DNA from: Corallium rubrum
Lineage: Eukaryota; Cnidaria; Anthozoa; Scleralcyonacea; Coralliidae
Direction of reading: 5' to 3'
Length of the DNA stretch: 64,000 nucleotides
Assembly: GCA_964035015.1 (NCBI GenBank)
Contig: OZ036004.1
Span: 4,915,045 to 4,979,044 of the forward strand
Below are positions 1 to 17,835 of this stretch, one piece after another. The notes under the pieces are model-generated. The model searched no databases. It saw nothing but the letters and a program-made list of their open reading frames with translations, and was not told the DNA's origin. The translations under genes and the position numbers were made by a program. How positions within the stretch are numbered: position 1 is the stretch's first letter; each line of letters starts with the position of its first letter.

Positions 1-616
1 TATCCTTCGATTTGAACGGCCATGTTTACTAGGCCCAATCCTTCAAACTGTCATGCGGCTTACGAGTGTTCTTGAAACTCAAAAAACAAGAGGGTAGGAT
101 CTTTGGATTTTTTCATCGTCAAGAGCGAGATGAAAGGACACTACCATATATGGCACCGAACGTGTCCCCAACTTCCATATATGGCACAAACGTGTCCCTG
201 TTAATTTTTAAAACAAGCCGTTACTCTGACGTCAGAACGTTCATCCCGCTCTTGACGATTCAAACAGATCACATGGTATGCAATCCAAATAGCTGATTGG
301 TTTAGAAGAGTACCACACCCACTTTGATCCTACCCTCTTGTTTTTTGAGTTTCAAGAACACTCGTGAGCCGCGTGACAGTTTGAAGGATTGGGCCTAGTA
401 AACATGGCCGTTCAAATCGAAGGATATTCAGTGAATATAGGAAGAGTGCGAAGCGATTGTAACGTATTTCAAGATACCTTAGACTTTGTATCATACATAA
501 GAAAGTTCATTGAACATTAAGGTAAGACAAATACACAATTTTTTGTTTATAATCGTATGCTGAAACACCTTTTCACTCGAGCCATACTGAGCCTTTCCTA
601 AAGCCCGTGCTATACC
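1..616. mobile_element. Foldback DNA element, left end cut by window
   Basis: Bases 1-101 return as a reverse complement at about 329-425, so the piece is a large hairpin. The sequence from 430 to 616 matches the right flank of the second copy at 49544-50374. There the whole element is about 830 bp with long terminal inverted repeats. The window therefore starts inside the element, and only the inner left arm and the complete right arm are present. No transposase is visible; it looks non-autonomous. The target duplication cannot be read because the left end is missing. Confidence 0.75.
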
Positions 617-663
617 CTCACGGTGTGCTGCTACTTAATAGTTAAAATTTTCCCGCGCTATTT

Positions 664-701
664 CGCGCATGCGTATTTTGTTAGCTACCGACCATCACGT
701 G
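664..701 (+). promoter_or_regulatory. Putative METAP2 promoter motifs (NRF1-like, E-box)
   Basis: A CGCGCATGCG palindrome (664-673) resembles an NRF1 site and a CACGTG E-box lies at 696-701, 30-67 bp upstream of the METAP2 start codon. Such motifs are common in housekeeping promoters. The transcription start is not determined, so the sites may lie in the 5' UTR. Confidence 0.35.
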
Positions 702-730
702 GTCTGGAATATTTTCATTCAAGAATCAAG

Positions 731-7523
<6,793 letters not shown>

Positions 7524-8094
7524 AGCAGACATCAAATGTATTGTGGTGCAATAAGGTTGTATTAATTTTGTTTAATTTCAATTTTGCATCAGCTTGTGGA
7601 AGGATGAAGTGAAGTACGGTACACGGTATATGATAGGAAATAAAATGACCTAATTCTGATCGAGTGACAATATTCTGGTCAGAAATGGTAAAGTCAGGAT
7701 ATTGTTTTGCCCAAACTAAAGTAGAAGTTGGGTTTCTATGAAGTGATAAACTTAGAGGCTCTTGAGACAAGAATAAAAGGGTCAAAATCCTATCTGGATG
7801 TCTGAATTTTGACAGCTTGTACAGCAAGAGCTAACAAGACATTAAAATGTTGAAATCTTTTTTTGTATTTTTACAGTATATTTTACAGTTGACTCCTTAC
7901 TTTCTCGTCAAAATTATTCAAAATTATTGGCATTTGCCAGTCTATATGAATCTTATTCAGGCCTGTATGATTACTAAAATTCACAATTTCTGCAAGTAAT
8001 ATAATTATTACAATGCTGTTAAACTAACTTGTGATGTACAAGGAGGGATAGACAAAACATTTTAATTCTCTTCTCACTGGCGTTACCATTAATT
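7524..8094. other. Convergent 3' UTR region
   Basis: These 571 bases separate the METAP2 stop from the CYB561D2 stop. An AATAAA lies near 7771 on the plus strand and could end METAP2 transcripts. No repeat or further gene is seen. Confidence 0.5.
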
Positions 8095-9970
8095 TTATGG
8101 CTTTCTAAACAAATAAGCTTGAGCAATCTGGTTATTTACAGTAGCTGCCAAAAAGATTGGACAAATAGCACAGAAGCCCCATGTCCAACTGTACAGCCCA
8201 ACTTTTCGAACAAACCAATTTGAGTAGAAGCCAAGAAGCAAAACTAGACAGCTTAAAACAAAAATTATTGCACCAGACAAAGCGTGAAGCTTTTTTCTTT
8301 GACCTAACACCACTTTTTTAACCAATGGCAAGTTTGGATAGAGTAAGGTTATTCCCATTACAGCTTGAATGCAAGTAAAAAGCACAGTTAATCCACCAAG
8401 GAGACCATGCCATGATTTGAAATGTGGCTTGTTGTTGATGTTTTTGTTAACTCCTATTGCAAAGAATCCTCCGAGAGAGCAAAGTGTGGCAAACGTTTGA
8501 AGGACCCAGTGGTATTTTACTTTGGTGGCCCGTGGGACTGATGGAATGAGGGAACTGCTTTTGGAAAACACCAAGATGGCTTCGAGCATGAAGAAACCAA
8601 ACTAAAGAAGCCAAATATCAACATATATTTTGGTGAAAAGCAACAATAATATTGAAGTCATGAAAAGTCAGTCAAAAAATGGGAAATTTGAAAATTGTAC
8701 ATTTGTTTTGGCTGCCCTAAATGGTTGGACCCAATGCTTCAAGGTGACATGACACGAAAGTTATCTTTCCTTGATTTCCTTGATTAAAATAATGTGGAAA
8801 ATCAATTTACAGCTTTTCCATATTTCACCTAGTTCTTGAGATATTTAGACTTATGTGATATTCAAATGAGATAACTTATGGCTCGTTTTTTTTCTAATTA
8901 ATATATTCGAAATTCTTGTCTATTTTTGAAATTATTGAACGAAATCACCTGAAACTTTGGATATTGTTACCGTTCATGAAACTGAACATCAAAGACAAAT
9001 ACAAGTGATTTTGTTCAATAATTTTAAAGATATAGATGCTTTTCGAATATGTTAATTACATAAAAACGAGCCATAAGTTATCTCATTTGAATATCATATA
9101 AGTCTAAATATCTCAAGAACCAAGTGAAATATGGAAAAGCTGTAAATTGATATTCCCCATTATTTTAATAGTACTTTCATCAAATCAAGCAATAATTTTC
9201 GTGTCACGTCACCCTTCAGGGATAAGCTACCATTTTCCCAGGGAGTGAGCAGTGTTGGAATTGACATAGAATTTGAGTATTTTTGGGATGACCTGTGATT
9301 GGAGAAGATTTAAAAGAAGTCATTTATGGGGGGGGGGGGGGGGGGGGTTACGGTAGTCCTGTTGAGAATACTTACACCAAGTATCATGAGAGTAGGATGC
9401 CATGAGAACAGACCTGGAAGAAGATGAGAGGAAAGAGTTCGTCGTTTTTAAACTTTAAACAAACTTTATTTGGTAAGTACATTGAACTAGAACTACATTA
9501 CTCTACAATACATATATTTTTGAGAATGAAATGAAAGTCTATCATTTACGTGTACAGATAAAGAAAGCAGGAATATTAGTCTATCCGTGTTCGCCACATT
9601 GTAAAAGAAAAAACTCTTCATTTTGCAAGACGAAGGGCCTTCGCTCGAAACGTTAGACTCCTACGTTCTCTGTTTCGGCAGTATATCTAACCTTACTATA
9701 TCTCGAAGGAACATGTGGTCGTTTAATACAACAAAAAGCCATTGTTTACACCTCGGTTTACACTCATAATATGGCCAAGAGACATGGAAGATTTTTCTTG
9801 CCGCGTCGTTTCGTTAAATATATTTATTAGGTACTTTAAAATATAATTGTCATACTTGATCCAGGTTGTGCATGCCAGATAACAAATAAAACCAAAGGAA
9901 TGATGATAAAATGAACCATTTTTGTCAATATTTCACGCCAAGGTCTTGGTGAGCTTTGTTCATCGTCCAT
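8095..9970 (-). CDS. CYB561D2: Cytochrome b561 domain-containing protein 2
   Basis: This is a transmembrane di-heme b561 reductase, which in other animals moves electrons across membranes (ascorbate or ferric reduction). Exons in gene order: 9856-9970, 9376-9413, 8095-8601; total 660 nt, 219 aa, against 222 in human. The 38-nt middle exon and the first exon lie outside the long reading frame and were found by splicing. The junctions restore the conserved PGSSLFSWHP segment. Heme-ligand histidines can be placed at H44, H82, H116 and H157. Six hydrophobic helices are expected; the first is around residues 19-33. Start ATG 9970 was chosen by length against the family; an upstream in-frame Met exists. 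Intron 1 holds a Penelope-tail-like fragment (9605-9715); intron 2 holds a 476-bp foldback. Confidence 0.93.
8741..9216. mobile_element. Foldback MITE in CYB561D2 intron 2
   Basis: The left arm starts AAGGTGACATGACACGAAA and the right arm ends with its near reverse complement. The arms are about 220 bp each and well conserved, including a TCTCAAGAAC-like block. No coding sequence is present. A run of about 22 G lies just beyond it, at 9330-9350. Confidence 0.7.
9605..9715 (+). repeat. Fragment of the hammerhead-core repeat family
   Basis: It contains GACGAAGGGCCTTCGCTC then GAAACGTTAG and a tail ending TTTCGGCAGTATATC. The same block recurs at 39977-40060, and partial or reversed at 24380-24535, 28640-28720 and 61610-61735. 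Here the CTGA of the core is degraded to AAGA, so it is a dead copy. Confidence 0.6.
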
Positions 9971-10082
9971 ATGGTGTAATATATAATATAAACAAAATGT
10001 TAACCCGCCTTTTTTCACGCAGGTATAATATTCGCGTTCAATAAGCGACAAATTTAGATACGGGGAACTGTTAAGGGAGGGA

Positions 10083-10955
10083 CTTAGCTAGTAAAGGGGC
10101 CTTATAGGGAGGTTTAATAGAGTTTATTAGAGAGGGGGGGGGGGTATTAGAGAGAGCTCATTAAAGGGGGGTTATTAGAGATGGGAGTTATTAGAGAGGG
10201 GGTGTATTAGAGAGCCTATTAGAGGGGTGTATTAGAACTTATTTGGAAAGAGGGGGTGTATTAGAGAGAACTTATTAGAGAGGGGGGTGTATTAGAGAGA
10301 GCTTATTAGAGAGAGGGGGTGTATTAGAGAGAGAGCTTATTAGAGAGAGGGGGTGTATTAGAGAGCTTATTAGAGAGGGGGTGTATTAGAGAGAGCTTAT
10401 TAGAGAGAAGGGGTGTATTAGAGAGAGCTTATTGGAGAGGGGGTGTATTAGAGAGGGAGCTTATTAGAGAGAGGGGGTGTATTAGAGAGAGAGCTTATTA
10501 GAGAGAGGGGGTGTATTAGAGAGAGCTTATTAGAGAGAAGGGGTGTATTAGAGAGAGAGCTTATTAGAGACGGAGTGTATTAGAGACAGCTTATTAGAGA
10601 CGGAGTGTATTAGAGAGAGCTTATTAGAGAGAGCTTATTAGAGAGAGGGTGTATTAGAGAGAGCTTATTAGAGAGAGGGGGTGTATTAGAGAGGGCTTAT
10701 TAGAGAGAGGGGGTGTATTAGAGAGAGCTTATTAGAGAGAGGGGGTGTATTAGAGAGAGCTTATTAGAGAGAGGGGGTGTATTAGAGAGAGCTTATTAGA
10801 GAGAGGGGGTGTATTAGAGAGAGCTTATTAGAAAGAGGGTGTGTGTTAGAGAGAGAGCTTATTAGAGGGAGGGGGTGTATTAGAGAGAGCTTATTAGAGA
10901 GGGAGTGTATTAGAGAGAGCTTATTAGAGAGGGGGCTTATTAGAGGGAGGGGGTT
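10083..10955. repeat. Minisatellite upstream of CYB561D2, unit about 33 bp
   Basis: Units alternate AGAGGGGGTGTATTAGAGAG with AGCTTATTAGAG over about 870 bp, with small indels. It lies just upstream of the first coding exon of the minus-strand CYB561D2. It is strongly purine-biased on the plus strand. Confidence 0.9.
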
Positions 10956-11110
10956 TGAAGTATATAAACATTTAATTTATTAAAAATAAAGATTTTCTGT
11001 ACAATTAGCATATATAATATTTATTTTCTACTGAATCAATTTTGTATTTTAATATTTTTTATATATCTATGTTGTGACTAGAATTGTTACAACAATTTAC
11101 ATGCTTATAT

Positions 11111-11116
11111 TTTATT
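11111..11116 (-). terminator. Polyadenylation signal AATAAA for the small secreted peptide gene
   Basis: TTTATT on the plus strand reads AATAAA on the minus strand, 91 bp beyond the stop codon of the 11207-11497 reading frame. Confidence 0.45.
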
Positions 11117-11206
11117 GCTGCTTATGAGCTTTACTGCCCAATTCATTGAATATTTTTACATAAAGTCTGTGTTATCTTTTTGTCCAGTAATGTATTTAGT
11201 TTGCAA

Positions 11207-11497
11207 TCAGTTTTTATCAAAGTCTTCCTGTTTCGTTTTGCAATTTAACTGAAACAAACGACACGTTATCTTGCTGAAGGCTTTGTTTTCCATTTCGCGT
11301 TTCTTCTTACACCAAACGCCAGGTAAACACTTGTTTTCTCCGAATGCTTTGACTGGCAGCTGACGTCTCGCTTGCAGACTACTGCACCAGACTCCAATAC
11401 CGTTTTTATTACACTGAATGGTCTTTTCATTACGCCCCATCGCATAGGCAGTCGGCGTTACACAAAGTAGTGCCAAAATTATCAACAAATATTTCAT
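11207..11497 (-). CDS. Small secreted cysteine-rich peptide precursor
   Basis: I do not recognise the family. The 96-residue product begins with a clear signal peptide: MKYLL, a hydrophobic core rich in I, L and A, and a likely cut after AYA near residue 19. The mature part is basic and has six cysteines in three pairs spaced 8, 5 and 6 residues apart, separated by 18 and 15 residues. The first two loops both end GVWC. Dibasic stretches (RR; KKKR) lie between the loops, as in processed peptide precursors. Start 11497 was chosen because a splice-acceptor-like tract (TTTTCTTTCTAG) sits one base upstream; the frame is open further, to 11602. An AATAAA lies 91 bp past the stop. It could be a neuropeptide-like, defence or venom-type peptide; the sequence does not decide. 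Confidence 0.55.
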   Translation of the reverse strand: MKYLLIILALLCVTPTAYAMGRNEKTIQCNKNGIGVWCSSLQARRQLPVKAFGENKCLPGVWCKKKREMENKAFSKITCRLFQLNCKTKQEDFDKN

Positions 11498-11998
11498 TCT
11501 AGAAAGAAAATAGTTAATAATAAACGGATGAGTTATCATTTTGGGTCCAGTATATTGAACAACAGTAGATTGGAAGAACACGCTGCCAAACGTTTTGCGC
11601 ACGTGCTATGTCCGAGCTCGTCCTCGGAAAAAGAGCGGGAAAACACTGTAATATTTGGACTGGTCCGAGAGTCCGACACAAAAGTTAAAACCAAAAATAT
11701 AAGGTAGGTAATTTGTGCATGGCCTCCTTGTCAATATTGTAACATATTCTGAATTTACCCCATTAATTTTCTTTACCCTTTTTTTAAAACACAAATGAAT
11801 AGTCGAGTTTTACTTAGTCTTCACTGTCTGGTTGTCGCTACGGCTAGTTACCACATATCTTGCAAATTGCAATGTTTCCTCAGCGAATTCACGCACGCGC
11901 AAACGTTTGGCAGCGGTGTTGATTGGAAGATCTTCAAGTACAACGCAGCATCAGTATGTCCTAAATTAGTTAGTTTCAGAAATTGCAGCTTGATGTTA

Positions 11999-12226
11999 GT
12001 AATAATTGTCAGTTGTTTCCTGTACAAGCTGTGTTAGTTAGTAATACTCAGAAAAACTCTGAGCTCTAAGCGGGACTCGAACCCACAACCTTCTGAATGC
12101 TAGCCAGACGCTCTAACCATTGAGCCACAATTGAGCTCTAACCATTGAGCTCTAACCATTAGAGCTCAGAGTTTTTCTGAGTATTACTAACTAACCCAGC
12201 TTGTACAGGAAACAACTGACAATTAT
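11999..12226. mobile_element. Foldback with tRNA-like (SINE) core
   Basis: The arms 11999-12066 and 12160-12226 are reverse complements. Between them, on the minus strand, lies a tRNA-like head: an A box of the TGGCTCAATGG type and a B box GGTTCGAGTCC (about 12126-12070). This marks a tRNA-derived SINE. A related tRNA-like inverted pair is at 57616-57790. Confidence 0.6.
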
Positions 12227-12339
12227 GTCCTAAATTATTAAGAAGTTTTCTGTCCAAATTTTGTGAAGTGGAAAGCATAAATAAGTAGCTTTTATTTTTT
12301 GTTTACACCTTTCTCGAAAAATTGGCGATAATTTTGAAC

Positions 12340-13290
12340 ATGTGAACAGTTGTTGTGTTGTCAACTGTGAATAATGTTGTGCTGTCAACTGTGGGAACAA
12401 TGTTGCGCTATCAACTGTGAACAATGTTGTGCTATGAACAATGTTGTGCTATGAACAATGTTGCGCTATCAACTGTGAACAATGTTGCGCTATCAACTGT
12501 GAACAATGTTGCGCTATCAACTGTGAACAATGTTGCGCTATCAACTGTGAACAATGTTGCGCTATCAACTGTGAACAATGTTGCGCTATCAACTGTGAAC
12601 AATGTTGCGCTATCAACTGTGAACAATGTTGTGCTATGAACAATGTTGCGCTATCAACTGTGAACAATGTTGTGCTATGAACAATGTTGCGCTATCAACT
12701 GTGAACAATGTTGTGCTATCAACTGTGAACAATGTTGCGCTATCAACTGTGAACAATGTTGCGCTATCAACTGTGAACAATGTTGCGCTATCAACTGTGA
12801 ACAATGTTGTGCTATGAACAATGTTGCGCTATCAACTGTGAACAATGTTGCGCTATCAACTGTGAACAATGTTGCGCTATCAACTGTGAACAATGTTGCG
12901 CTGCCAACTGTGAACAATGTTGTGTTGTCAACTGTGAGCAATGTTGTGCTGCCAACTGTGAACAATGTTGCGCTATCAACTGTGAACAATGTTGCGCTAT
13001 CAACTGTGAACAATGTTGTGCTGCCAACTATGAGCAATGTTGTGTTGTCAACTGTGAACAATGTTAATTGTGTTGTCAACTGTGAATAATGTTGTGTTGT
13101 CAACTGTGAACAATGTTGTGTTGTCAACTGTAAACAATGTTGTCAACTGTGAACAATGTTGTGCTGCCAACTATGAACAATGTTGTGTTGTCAACTGTGA
13201 ACAATGTTGTGTTGCCAACTGTGAACAATGTTGTGTTGTCAACTGTGAACAATGTTGTGTTGTCAACTGTGAACAATATTGCGCTAGCAG
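12340..13290. repeat. 24-bp minisatellite
   Basis: The unit AACAATGTTGCGCTATCAAC plus TGTG repeats about 38 times, with variants GTGTTGTC and GTGCTGCC toward the right. Because 24 is divisible by three, several frames on both strands stay open. These are not genes. Confidence 0.95.
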
Positions 13291-14015
13291 CACTGATTTC
13301 ATTCTCAACAAGAAATTAACAAGGCGAAACACGTCAACTTTTGTCGTTACGGGAAAACTTGAATATGAAAACGACAGTCGTGTGCGAGTCTATTTAAAAA
13401 CATTAAGTGAAAAAATGTGCATGTACTTACTTATACTCAATGCGTTCTCCTATAGCTCCTCACTCGACCGTTGTCTGCTTTCACTACGCTGCCTTGTGTG
13501 GCTTTTCCTCTCTTGTCGTACAGTTTTATAGACTAAATCAGCTTCGCGTGGGTTTCCACTATACTAAACCAAACGAAAGCGACACAGACGTTGTTTTTTC
13601 GTGATTTCTATTTTTGTTTTCAACTTGGCTTGTTTTGGTTAAAATTAGAAAGCTAATGTCTGGTGTTCCACTTTACCTCCGCTTGCCAATGTTATTTACT
13701 GTGTTTAATTTAAAAACCTGTCATGTTATTTACGAAATGTTTTATTACTTCGCTTTAATCAAAGGTTCACTGAACAATGGACGGTCTAATTAGGATCTTT
13801 TTGCTTGTCTACTTTGAGAAACTGAACAGCTGTTGGTTTTTTGGAAAAAAAAATTCTTGAAACAAGCCGACCAAAAGCTAACATTTGAGATTTTTAGACA
13901 TTACTATAATATTATATTTTTAACATTAGATCATGATATTTAGTCATAATACTTATATACTTCACGTAATACCATGATCGCCTCGGATTCTTTTGTTCTC
14001 CGAGGGAATGTAAAC
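13291..14015. other. Intergenic stretch with no recognised feature
   Basis: There is a short open frame running out of the minisatellite to 13531 and another at 13407-13604. Neither resembles a protein family or shows repeated structure. I see no gene here. Confidence 0.4.
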
Positions 14016-14029
14016 CTTGTATTTCTCTC

Positions 14030-14351
14030 ATCGCTCATGCAAGAGGGAAATTTATCCTTTGTCTTCTAATTTTCCCGTGCATGTTGATGAGGGAAAATTA
14101 GAAGACAAAGAAATCCTTTGTCTTCTTATAAATTTCCGTTTGCATATATTTTCCCTCAACATGCACGGGAAAATTAGATGCAACTTCTCTGATCAACCGT
14201 GTAAATTTCCTGTCGGTAAGATTCTCAAAGTTTTCCTCGGCGATCATAATATTACAAACTAATAACATGACTTTTCGGGAAATTAGCGATTAAATTTCCC
14301 CTTTGCCGAGGGAAGATTTGGAAATCGCTAATTTTCCGAAAAGTCATGTTA
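14030..14351. repeat. Two adjacent hairpins
   Basis: A palindrome centred near 14120 pairs TTTTCCCGTGCATGTTGATG with its complement about 70 bp on. A second, 14263-14351, pairs TAACATGACTTTTCGG with CCGAAAAGTCATGTTA. Both look like foldback MITEs. Confidence 0.65.
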
Positions 14352-14559
14352 TATACTTCACGATATCATTTAACGTAATATAATTGCCAAAAATGTCGCG
14401 ATTTTAATTTTGTTTTAACACGTACTCATTCTGTTAATTCCTAAGTATAAACAATGATTTAAATATAGTGAGTATATACATAGCTCTTATCTTTACAGTT
14501 CCCAAACCACTTTCCGTAGTTTATTAAAGTGCAAATTAAAGTGTTTATTAAGTACTGTA

Positions 14560-14860
14560 TAATAAACGAGCAGGAGTGTTTTATCAGATATAAAGACACG
14601 AGGCGAAGCCGAGTGTTTTTATAGCTGATAAAACACGAACTGCGAGTTTATTATACGGCTTCAAAAACGAACCACTTGGTAAGTTGATTGGCGGAGTTAG
14701 TTTGAAAAATAACCTTGTCTAAGCCGAGAAAATCAAAGCTAAAGTTTATGTAAATCAGGAGAAATATTTATCACATATAAAGATACGATACGGTCATGAT
14801 TTTCTTTTGTGTTTTCCTCATGAATTATTAATGAGTTTTTGAAAGTCAAATTAAAGCTTA
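14560..14860. repeat. Dispersed repeat, GCGAAGCCGAGTG family
   Basis: It has a hairpin GTGTTTTATC...GATAAAACAC around a GGCGAAGCCGAG core, then a body with TCTAAGCCGAGAAAATCAAA. Relatives occur at 43650-43830 (+) and 59680-59905 (reverse). A weak one is at 32380-32600. It is non-coding. Confidence 0.65.
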
Positions 14861-14870
14861 AGTTTTCTTC

Positions 14871-15012
14871 ACCTTAAACATTGTCACGCAACAATGATTT
14901 TGTTGCAAGTTGAAAAAATTTGTCAGAGAAAAAAGTAGACTCCAGTTCTACTTGCTGTAACATGCCGTTTCAACTTGCAACAAAATCATTGTTGCGTGAC
15001 AATGTTTAAGGT
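14871..15012. repeat. Palindrome, CACGCAACAATG family
   Basis: ACCTTAAACATTGTCACGCA at the left is mirrored by its complement at 14985-15012, giving a hairpin with arms of about 45 bp. It resembles a small foldback element. Confidence 0.7.
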
Positions 15013-15410
15013 GGGTGGCAATACGTGCAACAACGCTATATTCAACTTGCAACGCGACAAAGTTGTAGCTATTTGTTGCTCGTATTAAATCTTCACCTTG
15101 ACTATTAGATACAATTAAAGTTTATTCTAAGTACGATGTATATCAGCGGGCTTGGCCAGACTATGCATGTTTATGTGATTGCCGCTCCATGAATTCATTG
15201 TGAAAGTTGTTTTGGGTAATTATGTGACCAGAGGATGGCTAGATCTCTTCCGCATTAACACTATCTTTGTCTCCATTTTCACGTGCGGTAATCACGCCAC
15301 TTAATTATATATATTTAAATTAAAAGTTTGTCCGAAGGTTCGTAGTACAGAACTGAGAGGTTACAGTCAAAATGGAAACACTGCTGCTTCTGTAGTTTTT
15401 TCTGTATTTC

Positions 15411-15807
15411 CAGGGGCGTCGGAAGCGGGGTGGGTGGTCCTTGGCCCCTCCACTTTTTTGTGTGCGGGGGCCAGAATGTTTGCCCCCCCCCCCTTTTAAC
15501 AAGGCCAGTAATAAAGTTATGATTAACAAAATCAACAAGAACATAATTTTTATACATACCATATATTTTATACATTAAATTCTGTTTTTAAATGCACCTC
15601 TTGTAAGCGTGACCCAACACAATACACTAACCCTAGGTAACCCACGACTTTGAATAAACGGATATAATAAAGAAATTTGAATGCAGATATTCAATGTCCG
15701 GAAAAGTGTTGTCTTTTGAGTATTTTATGACGTTTTTGGACCTTTAGAATTCTGTAAATCCTTGTCCTAAAATGCAGGAAATGGCATTTCAAAGACTCTA
15801 GATTGTT
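15411..15807. mobile_element. Truncated copy of the 18713-19150 hAT MITE, opposite orientation
   Basis: It starts CAGGGGCGTCGGAAGC, a typical hAT end. It is the reverse complement of the right part of the 18713-19150 element, down to the TCTAGA block near 15806, where similarity stops. The other end is absent, so it is 3' truncated. Confidence 0.65.
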
Positions 15808-16089
15808 TGTTCGTATCGATTTGGGAGAAACATTCGCTATATTATGATTAAATTCCATGAAAGCTAAATTATACTTTTTAGTCATATTTTTCGACAAAAA
15901 AATTCCATACGCTTCAGTAGTGACAACAGACATACAGTAATACACAACAAACTACAGAATAAGAAGAAGAAATGGGAAGGTATTTCCATTTTGGTTGCAG
16001 TGCCCATGGCGTTCATCAACGTTTTTCAAGCCTTCATATGGAAGGTTTTTATGTAAACGACGTCCCTCCCTTCTACACGCGTAAAAATC

Positions 16090-16720
16090 TCGCAAGTTGT
16101 TACAGCATTGTTGCCTGAACAATGCTGAAACTTGTTGACACATGTGAACAACATTGATAAATGAACGTTGTTCATCATTGTTTCAACAAGTTGTTACTGC
16201 TTGATGAAACAACAACCGTTGTTCACGCATGTTGTAACAACCGAAGAACGTGTTGATACATCAACCATGTTCACCATTGTTGTAACATTGTTGTTCATCG
16301 TTGTTATTTCGTCATGCTGTTACAACATGTTGTATCATGTGCGTTCCGTGCTGTTGGAACAACTTGTTCATGCATGACTGTTGATTTATCCGTGAACAAG
16401 TTGTTCGAACCATAAGTGAACAACTTGTTGACAACTTGTTCACGGCGAGCAGCACAACATTGTTCACGCCTGTTAACAACCGTAAACAAGTTGTGTTCAC
16501 AATTGATGTAACATTGTTGTTCAGCCTTGTTACTTCACCATGTTGTATGATGTCCGAACAACGTTAACGTTGTTGGCTATAAAAATGTGCTGTTAGAACA
16601 ACTTGTTCATGACTGTTGATTTATCCGTGAACAAGTTGTTCGAACTATAAGTGAACAACTTGTTCACAGGGTGCAGCACAACATCGTTCACTCTGTTAAC
16701 AACAGTAAACAATTTGTGCG
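16090..16720. repeat. AACAAGTTGTTC-type imperfect repeat cluster
   Basis: Dozens of short palindromes (AACAACTTGTT, GTTGAACAAC) recur. Two blocks, 16325-16500 and 16585-16720, are diverged duplicates. There are no coding features. Confidence 0.6.
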
Positions 16721-17107
16721 TTTTTATGCCTGTAGTCAATATGGTGCGATCTACACCTAGGAAGGCTGGCTCTCATCTCCGTATTAACCAAAACAAAACT
16801 TAAAAATAGATTCAACTGGCGGACGGAGTCTTGGCAAAAAGGGCTCTCCCTCTTAGCACTTCCACATAACACCCTCAGGCCTCAGCCGGCCAGATGCGAG
16901 ACGGCTTCGCGGTTCCCACGTGCTGGTGTGTGTGTTTAGGCACTGTGTGTATTTTGTGTAGAATTATTTAATTTGATATAGTTATGTGCTAAAAGTGTTC
17001 GCGCCGTAATAGCAGAGTTCCACTTGCGTTTTCATTCATAACATTTACAACATTTACAAGATTTTACAAGATTACATTACAAGATTTTGGCCTTCAGTGA
17101 TTACTGA

Positions 17108-17540
17108 ACGAAATTTCGTCACGAAGTTTCTGAGTGCGTCACGAAGTTTCTGAGAACGTCAAGAAATTTCTGAGAACGTCGCGAAGTTTCTGAGAAAGTC
17201 GCGAAGTTTCTCAGAACGTCACGAAGCTTCTGAGAGCGTCACGAAGTTTCTGAAAACATCACGAAATTTCTGAGAACGTCGCGAAGTTTCTGAAAACGTC
17301 ACGCGATTTCTGAGAACGTCGCGAAATTTCTGAGAAGGTCGTGAAGTTTCTCAGAACGTCACGAAGTTTCTGGAAACGTCGCGAAATTTCTGAGAAGGTC
17401 GCGAAGTTTCTCAGAACGTCACGAAGTTTCTGAAAACGTCACGAAATTTCTGAGAACGTCGCGAAGTTTTTGAAAACGTCACGAAATTTCTGAGAACATC
17501 GCGAAGTTTCCCAGAACGTCGCGAAATTTCTCAGAACGTA
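17108..17540. repeat. 20-bp minisatellite
   Basis: About 21 copies of the unit GTCACGAAGTTTCTGAGAAC with scattered substitutions (GCG/ACG, AAATTT/AAGTTT). Confidence 0.9.
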
Positions 17541-17835
17541 GAAATAACAGATCAAAGGGTTGTGCAAAGTTTCAACATAGAATGATAGTGATATATTTTT
17601 GGAGTGGATTTCAGTGTATTGTGTCTGGTTCTACCACAGCAACAATGATATTATGATGATGGCATTTCTATTTGTTTGTCATGACTGAGAACCAAACATA
17701 TCAATGGTTTTCATCACTAAAGTCAGGTGGTCAAGGAAAGAATTTGATGCTACTCTCAAGTTTCTTGCTTCTTGGGCTTGGAATGATCTAGCAGTAAGGA
17801 AAGAAAACAAGGAAATATATATTTTGAATAAAATG

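Noticed and set aside
9330-9350. Long G runs (also 3416-3426, 26569-26582, 30495-30505) as G-quadruplex regulators
   Set aside because: Single homopolymer tracts inside or next to MITEs; length is also unreliable in assemblies.
12424-13531. Overlapping 60-156-codon reading frames on both strands
   Set aside because: They are products of a 24-bp tandem repeat whose length is a multiple of three; the peptide is periodic on every strand.
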